Shown here: one piece after another, positions 11,410 to 21,852 of the stretch | Position numbering within the stretch: the first letter of the stretch is position 1 | Layout of the letters: each line of letters opens with the position of its first letter | Assembly: GCA_905612415.1 (NCBI GenBank) | Contig: CAJQRW010000020.1 | Coordinates: forward strand, 1 to 52,145 | Reading direction: 5' to 3' | Source of the DNA: an uncultured Pelagibacteraceae bacterium | Lineage (GTDB): Bacteria; Pseudomonadota; Alphaproteobacteria; Pelagibacterales; Pelagibacteraceae | Length of the DNA stretch: 52,145 nucleotides | Made by a program: the position numbers and the translations under genes | The notes under the pieces: generated by a model | Database searches by the model: none | What the model saw: the letters and a program-made list of their open reading frames with translations, nothing else | What the model was told of the DNA's origin: nothing

Positions 11410-12751
11410 AAGCAAAAGTTTAATTTTTATATTAATTTTTATACTATTAACTAACTGCTCATTTGATGATAAAACAGGAATATGGGGGAAAGGAGATAAC
11501 GAAAGGAAAAGATTATCAAAATTAGAGGAAGAGCAAAAAGAAAATACAAACCTAGATAAAATATTTTCTTCCGAAAATACTTTTACTAAGGAAATAGTTT
11601 TACAAAAAGAAATAACTTTATCTAAACCTAAAAAAAATTTAAACTGGGAGATGCCTGGTTTAAATCATCAAAATAATCTTGGGAATATTTATCTACCAGA
11701 AGTTAATAATTTATTTTTAAAAAAAAAAGTAGGAAAAAACAAATTATCAATTTCAAAAAAAACAACTCAACCTTTAGTTTATAAAAATCGCATTCTTCTT
11801 TCGGACGACAAAGGCTCGCTAATTGTTTTAAATAAAAATGGAGACATTATTTGGAAAAAAAATGTTTATCAAAAATTATATAAAAAAATATACAAGCACT
11901 TATCTTTTGCTATTTACCAAGATAATATTTATGTAGCAGATAATATTGGATTTGTTTATTCCCTATCTTTAATTAATGGTGATTTAATTTGGATTAAAAA
12001 TCATGGCGTTCCTTTAAAATCTAAAATTAAAATTAACAATGATATGATTTTTTTAATCAATCAAGATAATAGAATTATTTCCTTAAATGTGAAAAATGGA
12101 TCTTTATCATGGGATGCTCGTTCTACATCATCATTTATCAAGTCGCAAAATAATTTATCAATTGCATTGTCAAAAGATGGAAATATTATTGCCAGCAATA
12201 CTTCTGGAGATTTGATAAAATTGAATTCAATTAACGGTCAAATTATATGGTCTTTAAACACATCAGGTTCTAATTTGTTGCATGCTTCTGACTTTTTTAA
12301 ATCTTCTGATGTTGTTATTAATAACCAACAAATTTTTTTTTCAACAAAAGAAACTTTTTTTTCTTTTGATTTAGAAAGTGGTTTTTTGAATTGGGAAAAC
12401 GATGCGAGCTCTATTGGAACACCGATTGTAGATGGAAAAAATATTTTTTTTGTTACAGAAAATGGTTATTTTGTAATTATTGATTCTTATAGTGGTAAAG
12501 TGATTTCATCTTCTTTCGTCTTAAAAATTTTAAAAAAATATAGTAAGAAAACCAAAATTACTGGTTTTATTATGGGTTCTGGAAAAATATACTCTGTAAC
12601 TTCAAATGGATATTTAATTATTAGCTCTGCCTCTTCAGGTAAAGTTGAAAGTTTTATAAAAATTGGTAAACCAATAACATCTAACCCTATAATTAGTGAT
12701 GGTAAATTATATATTTATACTGAAAAATCTCGAATCTATGGTTATGATTAG
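11402..12751 (+). CDS. bamB: BamB-like PQQ/beta-propeller outer membrane assembly lipoprotein
   Basis: Lipobox-like LLTNC at the N-terminus; repeated beta-propeller motifs such as NGDLIWIKNHG, NGSLSWDARS, NGQIIWSLNTSG. Confidence 0.8.
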   Translation: MNKSKSLIFILIFILLTNCSFDDKTGIWGKGDNERKRLSKLEEEQKENTNLDKIFSSENTFTKEIVLQKEITLSKPKKNLNWEMPGLNHQNNLGNIYLPEVNNLFLKKKVGKNKLSISKKTTQPLVYKNRILLSDDKGSLIVLNKNGDIIWKKNVYQKLYKKIYKHLSFAIYQDNIYVADNIGFVYSLSLINGDLIWIKNHGVPLKSKIKINNDMIFLINQDNRIISLNVKNGSLSWDARSTSSFIKSQNNLSIALSKDGNIIASNTSGDLIKLNSINGQIIWSLNTSGSNLLHASDFFKSSDVVINNQQIFFSTKETFFSFDLESGFLNWENDASSIGTPIVDGKNIFFVTENGYFVIIDSYSGKVISSSFVLKILKKYSKKTKITGFIMGSGKIYSVTSNGYLIISSASSGKVESFIKIGKPITSNPIISDGKLYIYTEKSRIYGYD

Positions 12752-12755
12752 TTTT

Positions 12756-14183
12756 CTATTTATTATTTACTATTAATTTTGTTTCATCTTCTTCCATATT
12801 TTTTGCATCTAAAGGTTTAACTGGATATTCACCAGTAAAGCAATGGTCAGTAAATTGAGGATATAAGGAATTTCTTTTATTGTAGCCTAAAGATTTATAA
12901 AGCCCATCTATTGATAAGAAGTTTAGTGTTGTAGCATTAATAAATTTTCTCATTCCTTCTATATCTAGTTTAGAAGCTAGTAGTTCATTTTGGTTCGGTG
13001 TGTCAACACCATAGTAATCAGGAAATTTTATAGGAGGTGAGGCAATTCTTAAATGAACTTCTTTTGCACCAGAATCATACAACATTTTAATTATTTTCAC
13101 AGAAGTAGTTCCTCTTACTAAAGAATCATCTATTAATGTTATGGATTTATTTTTAACAAGAGATTTGTTGATATTATGTTTTAATTTTACTCCAAAACTT
13201 CTTATTTGTTGAGTAGGTTCTATAAACGTACGTCCAACGTAATGGTTTCTAATAATTCCTAACCCAAAACTTTTTTTAGTACTTTCCGAATATCCAATTG
13301 CTGCAGGAACACCAGAGTCAGGCACTGGTACAATTAAATCACAATCCACGTAAGTTTCTTTTGCTAATTGAACACCTAAGTTTTTTCTGTATTCATAAAC
13401 ACTAGTACCATTAATAATACTATCTGGTCTTGAAAAGTATATATATTCAAAAACGCATGGACGTTCTTTAATTTTAGGAAATGGCATTATACTTTCCAAG
13501 CCATTTTTAGTTATTACTACTATTTCTCCATTCTTAACCTCTCTAAAAAATTTGGCTTCAATTATATCAAGTGCACATGTTTCGGAAGCTAATACATAAG
13601 ATTTATTTAGCCTACCTATGACCAGCGGTCTAATTCCAAAAGGATCTCTAATCCCTATTAATTTATTTTTAGTTAAAATTGTTAAGGCGTAACCTCCTTG
13701 TATTTTAAAAAGTGAGTCTATAATTTTATCTACTATGTTTTTTCCTTTAGATTTTGCAATTAACTGAACTATAGTTTCGGTATCAGATGTAGTTTGAAAA
13801 ATTGAACCATTCTTAACTAAGTTTTTCTTTAAATGTATGGCATTACACAAATTCCCATTATGAGCAATACTAATACCTCCATCAAATAGATCTGCATAAA
13901 AAGGCTGAACATTTTTAATTGAATTACTGCCTGTTGTTGAATATCGATTGTGCCCAATAGCAAAGTTACCTGGTAATTTTTCTAGAACTTTACCTTTTGT
14001 AAAGTTGTCACCAACTAGCCCAAGTCTTCTTTCTGCATAAAATTTTTTTTCATCTGATGTTACAATACCACAACCTTCTTGCCCACGATGTTGTAATGCA
14101 TGCAATCCTAATGCTGTGAGGGCTGCGGCATCTTTATTATTAAATATTCCAAAAACTCCACATTCTTCTTTTAGTCTACTCAT
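12756..14183 (-). CDS. purF: Amidophosphoribosyltransferase
   Basis: MSRLKEECGVFGIF, ALQHRGQEGCGI, GHNRYSTTGS, TLIDDSLVRGTTSVKI. Confidence 0.98.
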   Translation of the reverse strand: MSRLKEECGVFGIFNNKDAAALTALGLHALQHRGQEGCGIVTSDEKKFYAERRLGLVGDNFTKGKVLEKLPGNFAIGHNRYSTTGSNSIKNVQPFYADLFDGGISIAHNGNLCNAIHLKKNLVKNGSIFQTTSDTETIVQLIAKSKGKNIVDKIIDSLFKIQGGYALTILTKNKLIGIRDPFGIRPLVIGRLNKSYVLASETCALDIIEAKFFREVKNGEIVVITKNGLESIMPFPKIKERPCVFEYIYFSRPDSIINGTSVYEYRKNLGVQLAKETYVDCDLIVPVPDSGVPAAIGYSESTKKSFGLGIIRNHYVGRTFIEPTQQIRSFGVKLKHNINKSLVKNKSITLIDDSLVRGTTSVKIIKMLYDSGAKEVHLRIASPPIKFPDYYGVDTPNQNELLASKLDIEGMRKFINATTLNFLSIDGLYKSLGYNKRNSLYPQFTDHCFTGEYPVKPLDAKNMEEDETKLIVNNK

Positions 14184-14738
14184 TTAAATATTTTCTAATT
14201 TTTCCTCAGTATTATCGTAGTAATCTTTAGTATTTGGAAATTCTTCAATTAAAAATTCACTTCCTTTATATATTATATCGAAAGAATAAGTATCTTCTGT
14301 TTCTATAGGCCATTTTTGAGATGGATAAAACCAATTAAGCAAAGACAAAATACACACACAAATTACGTAACCTTTAAAAAAACCAAAAATTAATCCAAAA
14401 GTTTTATCTACAGAACCTAGCCCAGACCAAGTAACCGCACTCCCTATAGCTTTACCCATATTAATTATTATAAACAAAGAAAGCACATATATAAATATTC
14501 CTAAACCAATATCTGCTACAAATTTTGATTCAATATATTCTTGCACCCATGGGTTTAATTTAGGAACAAGAATGATTGTAATTACCAAAGCAAATAACCA
14601 TTTAGAAAAAGATAATAAACTTCTCATAAACCCTTTTGCGCCACATTGAATGATAGAGTATAAAATAATTAGAAAAACAATAAGATCGAAAGCTGATATA
14701 CTGTTTTGTATAAAATCTATTATGCTATTCATTTCCAA
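14184..14738 (-). CDS. cvpA: CvpA family protein
   Basis: Four predicted transmembrane segments, DLIVFLIILYSIIQCGAKGFMRSLL; directly upstream of purF as in many proteobacteria. Confidence 0.85.
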   Translation of the reverse strand: MEMNSIIDFIQNSISAFDLIVFLIILYSIIQCGAKGFMRSLLSFSKWLFALVITIILVPKLNPWVQEYIESKFVADIGLGIFIYVLSLFIIINMGKAIGSAVTWSGLGSVDKTFGLIFGFFKGYVICVCILSLLNWFYPSQKWPIETEDTYSFDIIYKGSEFLIEEFPNTKDYYDNTEEKLENI

Positions 14739-17175
14739 AAGGTTTAATTACTAGAATAAGTTTGGGTAATAGAGTTAAAACAGAGAGCAAGGCAAGCAGC
14801 ATTGCAAGACCAGTAAAAACACCAAAATAAATTGTTGGTATAAAATTAGACAATACTAATATTGAAAACCCAAAGACTATTGTAATCGAAGTGTTTAAGA
14901 TAGCGACACCAACTGTATTATGACATTTTTCTAATGTTTTATTATAATTTTTAATTGTGCTAAATTCCTCTTTAAATCGATAAATATAGTGAATGCTGTT
15001 ATCTACTGCAATGCCAATAGTTATAGCAGCAATAGTTATTGTCATCATGTCTAAAGGAATGCCTAGTAGACCAATTATACCCAAAATTAGAAAAGCAGCC
15101 ATAAAATTTGGAACAACTCCTATAAATGATAAAGTTACATTTCGAAATAAAACCAAAAACATTAAAGTAATACCTGCCATCACAACTCCAAGTGTAAGTA
15201 TTTGAGATTTAAATAAACTTTGCAAAAGATTATTAAACAAAATAAGAACTCCTGCTAGCTTAAACTCATCAGGCGAAAGATTAAGCTTATTTTCTAAATC
15301 ATAATTAATTTTTTTAATCAGTTCATTTCTTCTAAGGTTTTTTTTAGAATCAATAATTCTCAAACTTATTCTAGCTTCATTATTTTCGACTGAAATATAT
15401 GGATCAATTATTTCTTTTTTTATTGAATCAGGTATTTTTGTATAAAGGACTCCCATTTCAAGTCCTTGTAATTTTTTACCACCGTTTAAATCTTCAGCAA
15501 CTTCCACTATTGAAGCAAAGGACAGAACTTTACCAACACCGTCAAGATTTTGTAAGTAGTTATGGATACTTACAATTTTATCAATTTTATTCCTTGTAAA
15601 CCAATATTTTGCTTCATCTTTCTCATCATCATCCCAGCTATCAAATTCTTCATCTACTTCTTCATCTTCTACATTCGGAAATTTAATTATTATACTAAGT
15701 GGTGTTGTTCCTCCAAGTTTATCATCAATTAGCTTCATACCTTTATATATTTCAGTATCTTTATCAAAGTAATTGATAAAGCTATTTTCTACTTCAAGTT
15801 TTGAAATTCCAACAATACTTACACAAATTATTAAAGCTGCAGATACAAAGATGGTTTTGGTTTTTTTTTGTGCAACTGTACTTAGATAAGAAGTAATTTT
15901 TGATTTTTTCTCATCTTTAAAATTAGAATTTTCTTTATTTAAAATACTTAATACTGCTGGGAGCAAAGTGAAAGTAACAGTTAGAGAAACTAAAAGACCA
16001 AAGGTCATCATCCAACCAAAATCAATAATAGGTTTTATCCCACTAAAAATAAGTGAGAGAAAAGCACAAATAGTAGTTAAAACTGTATAAAGTATTGGCC
16101 AAAACATTTTTTCTGACGTCCAGAGTATTGCTTCTTTATTAGACGTATTAGGATTTTCTTTTTTAAATTGCAAATACCTAACACTAATATGAATATTCAT
16201 TGCCATAGTCAGGATAAGCATTAAAGCTATGAAGTTTGATGAAATTACTGTGACTTTCCATCCTAACAAACCTAATAAACCAACCATTATAAGTACAGAA
16301 AAAAAACAACTAAGAAGGGGTATAAAAACCCACAAGAAGCTTCTAAAAACAAACCATAAAGTAAAAATTATAAAAATAAATACACCAGTTCCAAAAACAA
16401 TTATATCATTTTTTACATAAGTCATCATGTCGTCAGCAATCATAGGAATGCCACCTAAGTGAATCTCGGCGGTATCTTTATATTCTTCAATTATGTTTCT
16501 AATTTCTATTACATTTTGATGATTTTTTTGGCTGTTTATTTTTTTGTAAGAGTCGTACTTTTTAGTAAATTTTTTGTATTCATTCTCATCTTCATTTGAT
16601 ACGAAACCATCTCCTAACTTGTCTAAATACTTATTTTTTGCTCTAATAAGATCAACCATTTTCTTATCCGTTTTGATATAGACTATTATCCCACTTGTTT
16701 TTCCATCTTTACTAATAACAAATTCTTTAAAAATTGGGCTGTTGATAATTTCTTCAAATCCTCTTTCTTTATCTACATCTTCACTTGATAGAGTTTTAAA
16801 GTTTTTAATTCTTTCTGACAATGGATCGTCATTATTTTTTAACAACGGAACATCTAAAATAGTAATTATATTATTTACCCATTCTAGATTTGTTAAATCA
16901 TTTTTAAGACTTGTAAGGTTATTAATTGTATCAGGATCTAGTAAATTATTATTAGGAGTATAAGTAAGAACAAAATAGTCTTTGGAACCATATGTTGTAT
17001 TTACTTCCCTTAAGTATTTTAAATCTGGATCATTTTCTAATAACAAAGTATCTGATGAAGCATCAAGTTGAAAATTTTTTGCAAAAAAAGAAAAACTTAA
17101 TAGTAAAAACGTCAGAATTAATAAGGTTAACTTCGGTTTTTCAATAATTATTTTTTTATATATATTCTTAAACAT
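14725..17175 (-). CDS. RND/MMPL-family transporter
   Basis: 816 aa with two repeats of a large extracytoplasmic loop plus TM bundle; IAVDNSIHYIYRFKEEF and SVRYLQFKKENP motifs of MMPL/SSD proteins. Confidence 0.8.
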   Translation of the reverse strand: MFKNIYKKIIIEKPKLTLLILTFLLLSFSFFAKNFQLDASSDTLLLENDPDLKYLREVNTTYGSKDYFVLTYTPNNNLLDPDTINNLTSLKNDLTNLEWVNNIITILDVPLLKNNDDPLSERIKNFKTLSSEDVDKERGFEEIINSPIFKEFVISKDGKTSGIIVYIKTDKKMVDLIRAKNKYLDKLGDGFVSNEDENEYKKFTKKYDSYKKINSQKNHQNVIEIRNIIEEYKDTAEIHLGGIPMIADDMMTYVKNDIIVFGTGVFIFIIFTLWFVFRSFLWVFIPLLSCFFSVLIMVGLLGLLGWKVTVISSNFIALMLILTMAMNIHISVRYLQFKKENPNTSNKEAILWTSEKMFWPILYTVLTTICAFLSLIFSGIKPIIDFGWMMTFGLLVSLTVTFTLLPAVLSILNKENSNFKDEKKSKITSYLSTVAQKKTKTIFVSAALIICVSIVGISKLEVENSFINYFDKDTEIYKGMKLIDDKLGGTTPLSIIIKFPNVEDEEVDEEFDSWDDDEKDEAKYWFTRNKIDKIVSIHNYLQNLDGVGKVLSFASIVEVAEDLNGGKKLQGLEMGVLYTKIPDSIKKEIIDPYISVENNEARISLRIIDSKKNLRRNELIKKINYDLENKLNLSPDEFKLAGVLILFNNLLQSLFKSQILTLGVVMAGITLMFLVLFRNVTLSFIGVVPNFMAAFLILGIIGLLGIPLDMMTITIAAITIGIAVDNSIHYIYRFKEEFSTIKNYNKTLEKCHNTVGVAILNTSITIVFGFSILVLSNFIPTIYFGVFTGLAMLLALLSVLTLLPKLILVIKPFGNE

Positions 17176-17189
17176 TGAAATGTTTAAAG

Positions 17190-18617
17190 TTAATTAGTTT
17201 CTAAATTTTTAAATTTAGTATACATAGCCTCAAACTCAACTTTTACATTTCCAGTAGGTCCATGTCTTTGCTTTCCTATCATTATATCTGCTAGACGAGA
17301 GACTTCATCCATTTTCTGTCTCCATTCAGCATGCTCTATTGAACCTAAAGCGGGCTCTTTTCTTTCTAAGTAGTAAGCTTCTCTAAATACAAACATTACT
17401 ACATCTGCATCCTGTTCTATCGAGCCCGATTCTCTTAAATCTGATAGCTGGGGTTTTTTGTCATCTCTTTGTTCGACTTGTCTAGACAGCTGAGATAAAG
17501 CTAAAACTGGTACATTAAGTTCTTTAGCAAGAGCTTTCAGCCCTTGTGTAATTTCAGATATTTCTTGAACTCTATTAAACTCCATTTTTCTTCCTGATCT
17601 CATTAATTGAATATAATCTACTACAATTAACTCTAAACCAAAAAGTCTTTTAATTCTTCTTGCTCTATTACTTATTGCCGCAATAGTAATTGCAGGAGTT
17701 TCATCTATATAAAGTGGAAGTTCAAAAATATTTTTAGAGGTTTCTATGAATTTTTCAAATTCTTTTTCAGATACTTTTCCTCTTCTAATATCGTTAGATC
17801 TTATTCTAGACTGTTCTGAAAGAATTCTCGTTGATAGTTGTTCTGAAGACATTTCTAAAGAGAAAAAAGCAACTGTGGATTTTATTCCTTTTTTTTCTAT
17901 ATTCTTTGCAGCATGAAAAGCAATGTTGGTAGCTAGGGCTGTTTTACCCATAGAAGGGCGTCCTGCTATAATAACTAAATCTTGCTTGTGCAAACCTCCC
18001 AATCTAGAATCTAGATCATCTAAACCAGTCGGGACACCAACTATACCTTCTTCATTTTGATATGCACTTTTTGCCATATCAATAGTTTGTTTAAGTGCGC
18101 TTTCAAATTTCATAAAAGATTGGTTAAAATGTCCTCTTTCAGCTAAATCAAATAACGATTTTTCAGTATTTTGAATCATTTCTTCACCAGTTATTGAAGC
18201 TTCCTCAGCATTAGAAGCTTGATCCAAAACAGATTCAGAAAGTTTTATAAGTTCTCTTCGGACATGCATTTCTTGAACAATATTTGCATAATCAATAGCT
18301 TGTTTTACAGATGTTGAAAATTTAGTAATTTTAATTAAATATTCTTGCCCCCCCAGTTCTTTCAAGCCTTGATTGTTTTCAAAGTGATTCTTTAAGGTAA
18401 TAGGGTTAGCTAAAAGACCTTTCGATATTAAATTTGCTATAGTATCAAAAATTTTTGCATGAATTGGATCAAAAAATTTTTCAGAATCAATTATAGGAGT
18501 TAATTCATCATATATATCATTCGATACTAAGACAGAGCCTATAACAGCTTGCTCAGCTTCAATATTGCAAGGCATGCTTTTTTGAGAATTTTCAACTATC
18601 TTGAGTGGTTGTTTCAT
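17190..18617 (-). CDS. dnaB: Replicative DNA helicase DnaB
   Basis: NIEAEQAVIGSVL, IAGRPSMGKTALATNIAFHAA, VDYIQLM, LSQLSRQVEQRDDKKPQLSDLRESGSIEQDADVVMF. Confidence 0.98.
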   Translation of the reverse strand: MKQPLKIVENSQKSMPCNIEAEQAVIGSVLVSNDIYDELTPIIDSEKFFDPIHAKIFDTIANLISKGLLANPITLKNHFENNQGLKELGGQEYLIKITKFSTSVKQAIDYANIVQEMHVRRELIKLSESVLDQASNAEEASITGEEMIQNTEKSLFDLAERGHFNQSFMKFESALKQTIDMAKSAYQNEEGIVGVPTGLDDLDSRLGGLHKQDLVIIAGRPSMGKTALATNIAFHAAKNIEKKGIKSTVAFFSLEMSSEQLSTRILSEQSRIRSNDIRRGKVSEKEFEKFIETSKNIFELPLYIDETPAITIAAISNRARRIKRLFGLELIVVDYIQLMRSGRKMEFNRVQEISEITQGLKALAKELNVPVLALSQLSRQVEQRDDKKPQLSDLRESGSIEQDADVVMFVFREAYYLERKEPALGSIEHAEWRQKMDEVSRLADIMIGKQRHGPTGNVKVEFEAMYTKFKNLETN

Positions 18618-18699
18618 TGATTTTTTTACTATTAAATACTAAAAAAATAATTAAATGTATAATAAAGTTATACATAAATTATCTTATTTGTGGAAAAAA

Positions 18700-19158
18700 T
18701 TAGTTTTCGTCTTTTTCTTTTACAACTTCAATATGAATATCAGCTTGAATTTCAGCATGTAAATTAATTACAGCTTTATAAGATCCAATTTTATTAATTT
18801 CTTTTCCTAAATCAATTTGCAAAGCTTTAATTTCTATTTTTTCAACATCTTTAATATTTTTAGAAATTTCTTTGGGTTTTACAGAACCATATAACTCATC
18901 ATTATCTTTTGATCTTCTAAAAAGTTTATACTTTTTGTTATTAATTAATTCAAATATTTTTTTAGCTTCTTTTTTTAAACCAATATTTTTAATGTTTAGG
19001 TCTTCCTTTTTTTTGTTAACTAATTCTATATTTTCTTTTGAAGCTTTTAAGGCTTTGCCAAATTTAATAAGAAAATTTCGCCCATGTCCTCTTTTGACAA
19101 CAACTATATCTCCGATGTTTCCAAGATTCTTAATATTTTCAAGTAAAACAACTTCCAT
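18700..19158 (-). CDS. rplI: 50S ribosomal protein L9
   Basis: MEVVLLENIKNLGNIGDIVVVKRGHGRNFLIKFGKA. Confidence 0.97.
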   Translation of the reverse strand: MEVVLLENIKNLGNIGDIVVVKRGHGRNFLIKFGKALKASKENIELVNKKKEDLNIKNIGLKKEAKKIFELINNKKYKLFRRSKDNDELYGSVKPKEISKNIKDVEKIEIKALQIDLGKEINKIGSYKAVINLHAEIQADIHIEVVKEKDEN

Positions 19159-19166
19159 AAATCCCT

Positions 19167-19436
19167 TTAAATTAAAGCTAAAATTCTTGCTCTTTTAATT
19201 GAATTTGCCATTTCCTTTTGTTTTTTTGCTGAAACTGAAGTAACTCTTGTCGGCATAATTCTTCCACTGTCAGACAAATATCTTTTTAATAATTTTAAAT
19301 TTTTATAATCTATTTTTGGTGCATCTTTTCCTGATAATGGGCATGATTTATATTTTAAGTCTGGTTTTTGAAACAAACTCAGTTTTGAATATTTTGAACC
19401 TTTAGTATTTTTCTTAAATCTTTTAGTTTTTTTCAT
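19167..19436 (-). CDS. rpsR: 30S ribosomal protein S18
   Basis: [48 protein letters not shown]. Confidence 0.97.
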   Translation of the reverse strand: MKKTKRFKKNTKGSKYSKLSLFQKPDLKYKSCPLSGKDAPKIDYKNLKLLKRYLSDSGRIMPTRVTSVSAKKQKEMANSIKRARILALI

Positions 19437-19438
19437 AA

Positions 19439-19768
19439 TTAATAATAATCTTTTTTATCAAAATATTTTGTTTCAAGATCTAGTTTTTTAAATCTGACTG
19501 TTAGATATCTAATAAGAGAATCGTCTATGTTTTCTGCCTTTTCTAATTCTTCTACTGTTTTTCCAATTCCTTCAAACTTAAAATGAAAATAAAATCCTTT
19601 TTTATTATTTTTGATAATATGTGATAAATTTCTTAATCCCCATTCTTCAGTTATTAAAACTTTCCCTGAATTTTTGTTTATTATGTCTTGATACTTATTG
19701 AGGAGGCTCTTCGTTTGATTATCAGACAAATCTTGCTTTGTTATAAAAGTATGTTCGTAGTTATTCAT
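19439..19768 (-). CDS. rpsF: 30S ribosomal protein S6 (start moved to the internal ATG of the listed ORF)
   Basis: [37 protein letters not shown]. The preceding 33 codons of the ORF read through a structured leader; AAGGA precedes the ATG at 19768. Confidence 0.93.
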   Translation of the reverse strand: MNNYEHTFITKQDLSDNQTKSLLNKYQDIINKNSGKVLITEEWGLRNLSHIIKNNKKGFYFHFKFEGIGKTVEELEKAENIDDSLIRYLTVRFKKLDLETKYFDKKDYY

Positions 19769-19774
19769 TATATG

Positions 19775-19845
19775 TTTTTCCTTGGTTAATTCGGTTTTTA
19801 CCCGAAAAATCCACCTTTTTATTGGTAGAGGTGGGTGTTTTATAC
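19775..19845 (-). promoter_or_regulatory. Candidate S6:S18 autoregulatory leader upstream of rpsF
   Basis: mRNA-sense ACACCCACCUCUACCAAUAAAAAGGUGGAUUUUUCGGGUAAAAACCGAAUUAACCAAGGA: CCACC (or CUACC)/GGUGG stem-loop, UUCGG/CCGAA stem-loop, then the SD. Position fits the known rpsF leader family; match to its consensus not tested. Confidence 0.4.
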
Positions 19846-19904
19846 TATTAAAAATTTCATTATACAACTATTAAAATTCAATTATATTATAATCTTATTT
19901 ACTT

Positions 19905-20837
19905 ATGAAAGCTCTTTTATTCCCAGGTCAGGGTTCGCAATATATAGAAATGGGTTTAGATTTCTATAATAAATTTGATATTGTAAAAGAAATATTTCTT
20001 AAAGTAGATGATGCCCTAAATTTTTCACTTTCAAAAATTATTTTAAATGGCCCAGAGTCTGAATTGAAACTTACACAAAATACTCAACCTGCCATCATGA
20101 CTATAGGTGTTTCAATATTTAATGTTTTAAATAAGGAGTATGGTTTTAATTTAAAAACATCAAATTATTTTGCAGGACATTCCCTGGGCGAGTATACAGC
20201 ATTAGTTTGTGCGGGATCATTAAGCATAGAAAGAGCGTCATATTTATTACATGAAAGAGGCAAATCTATGCAATTAGCTGTTCCTCCAGGAGAGGGAGCA
20301 ATGTTAGCTGTTTTAGGAATGACGATCGACGAGGTTCAAAAAGAAATTGATCTATTTTCAAAAGAAAAAGATGAAGTATGTGAAATCGCTAACGATAATT
20401 GTGAAGGGCAAGTAGTTGTTAGTGGTAAAAAAAATGCTATAAATACATTTCATGCAAATCTTAAAAATAAAAAAAAGAAAGGAATTATTTTGCCTGTAAG
20501 TGCACCTTTTCATTGTTCGTTAATGATAAATGCTGCTAATCATATGAAAAGTAAAATAGAAAGTTCAGAATTTTTAAAACCACACCCAAATATAATAAGT
20601 AACGTAACAGCAGAAGAAGAAAATGATATTAACAAAATTAAAACACTTTTGATTGATCAAATAACCTCAAAAGTAAGATGGAGAGAAAGTGTAGATTATA
20701 TGATAAAAAAAGGTGTAAAAGAGTTTTTAGAAATAGGTCCTGGTAAAGTGCTTTCAGGTTTGGTAAAGAAAATTAACAAAGATGTTAAAGTATCAAATAT
20801 TAATTCTATAAAAGATATAACAAATGATAAGTTTTAA
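19905..20837 (+). CDS. fabD: Malonyl CoA-ACP transacylase
   Basis: LFPGQGSQYIEMG, AGHSLGEYTALVCAGSLS, PVSAPFHCSLM. Confidence 0.97.
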   Translation: MKALLFPGQGSQYIEMGLDFYNKFDIVKEIFLKVDDALNFSLSKIILNGPESELKLTQNTQPAIMTIGVSIFNVLNKEYGFNLKTSNYFAGHSLGEYTALVCAGSLSIERASYLLHERGKSMQLAVPPGEGAMLAVLGMTIDEVQKEIDLFSKEKDEVCEIANDNCEGQVVVSGKKNAINTFHANLKNKKKKGIILPVSAPFHCSLMINAANHMKSKIESSEFLKPHPNIISNVTAEEENDINKIKTLLIDQITSKVRWRESVDYMIKKGVKEFLEIGPGKVLSGLVKKINKDVKVSNINSIKDITNDKF

Positions 20838-21558
20838 AAATAAAAATATATTAATAACCGGAGCTACTGGTGGAATTGGAAATGAACTTATTAAAAAGTT
20901 TGTATCCCTAGAAGGAAATGTTATTGGCACTGGAACAAAAACAGAAAAATTAGATATCTTAAAAAAAAATTACCCAAGCATCAAAGTTAAAAAATTTGAT
21001 ATGTCTGAACATGGAAGAATCGAAGAATTTGTGGAAAATGTAAATTTAGAGTTAGGTGGAATAGATATTTTAATTAATAATGCTGGAAAAAATATAGACA
21101 ATTTATCGTTAAGAATGAAAGATGATGACTGGAAACAAGTAATAGATATTAATTTAACTTCTACATTCCTATTAGCAAAGTATTCGATAAAAAAAATGTT
21201 AAAAAAAAAGTTTGGCAGAGTAGTTAATATTACTTCAGTAGTTGCTCACACTGGAAATTTAGGTCAATCAAATTACGCTGCATCAAAAGCAGGTATTATT
21301 GGGATGTCAAAAAGTCTAGCTATTGAGTATGCAAAAAAAAATATAACAGTAAATTGCATATCACCTGGTTTTATAGTATCTGACATGACAATGAATATTG
21401 CCGAAAAGGTAAAATTGTATTTAACATCGAGAATTCCAATGGGAAAGCTAGGTACAGGTGAAGATGTATCGAATTGTGCCGCTTTTTTGTCTTCAGACCA
21501 GGCTTCATATATAACTGGCGAAACAGTACATGTAAATGGTGGAATGTATATGTCTTGA
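20824..21558 (+). CDS. fabG: 3-oxoacyl-ACP reductase
   Basis: SDR motifs: LITGATGGIGNE, NNAG, SNYAASKAGIIGMSKSLA, HVNGGMYMS. Confidence 0.96.
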   Translation: MISFKNKNILITGATGGIGNELIKKFVSLEGNVIGTGTKTEKLDILKKNYPSIKVKKFDMSEHGRIEEFVENVNLELGGIDILINNAGKNIDNLSLRMKDDDWKQVIDINLTSTFLLAKYSIKKMLKKKFGRVVNITSVVAHTGNLGQSNYAASKAGIIGMSKSLAIEYAKKNITVNCISPGFIVSDMTMNIAEKVKLYLTSRIPMGKLGTGEDVSNCAAFLSSDQASYITGETVHVNGGMYMS

Positions 21559-21612
21559 CAAAATTAATTAATAATTTATTAAGAACGGATAACTTTAAAT
21601 AAGGAATTTAAT

Positions 21613-21852
21613 ATGACAAAAGACGTATCAGGAAAAGTAAAAAAAATGGTTGCTGACCATCTTGGAGTTGAAGAAACAAAAGTGCTAGATGAAGCAAACT
21701 TTATAGATGATTTAGGTGCGGATAGTTTAGATACAGTAGAACTAGTAATGGCATTTGAAGAAGAGTTTGGTTCAGAAATTTCTGACAGCGAAGCTGAAAA
21801 AATACTAACAGTAGGTGATGCGATTAAATTTATTGAAAGTAAATCAGCTTAA
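21613..21852 (+). CDS. acpP: Acyl carrier protein
   Basis: 79 aa; [22 protein letters not shown] phosphopantetheine site. Confidence 0.98.
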   Translation: MTKDVSGKVKKMVADHLGVEETKVLDEANFIDDLGADSLDTVELVMAFEEEFGSEISDSEAEKILTVGDAIKFIESKSA

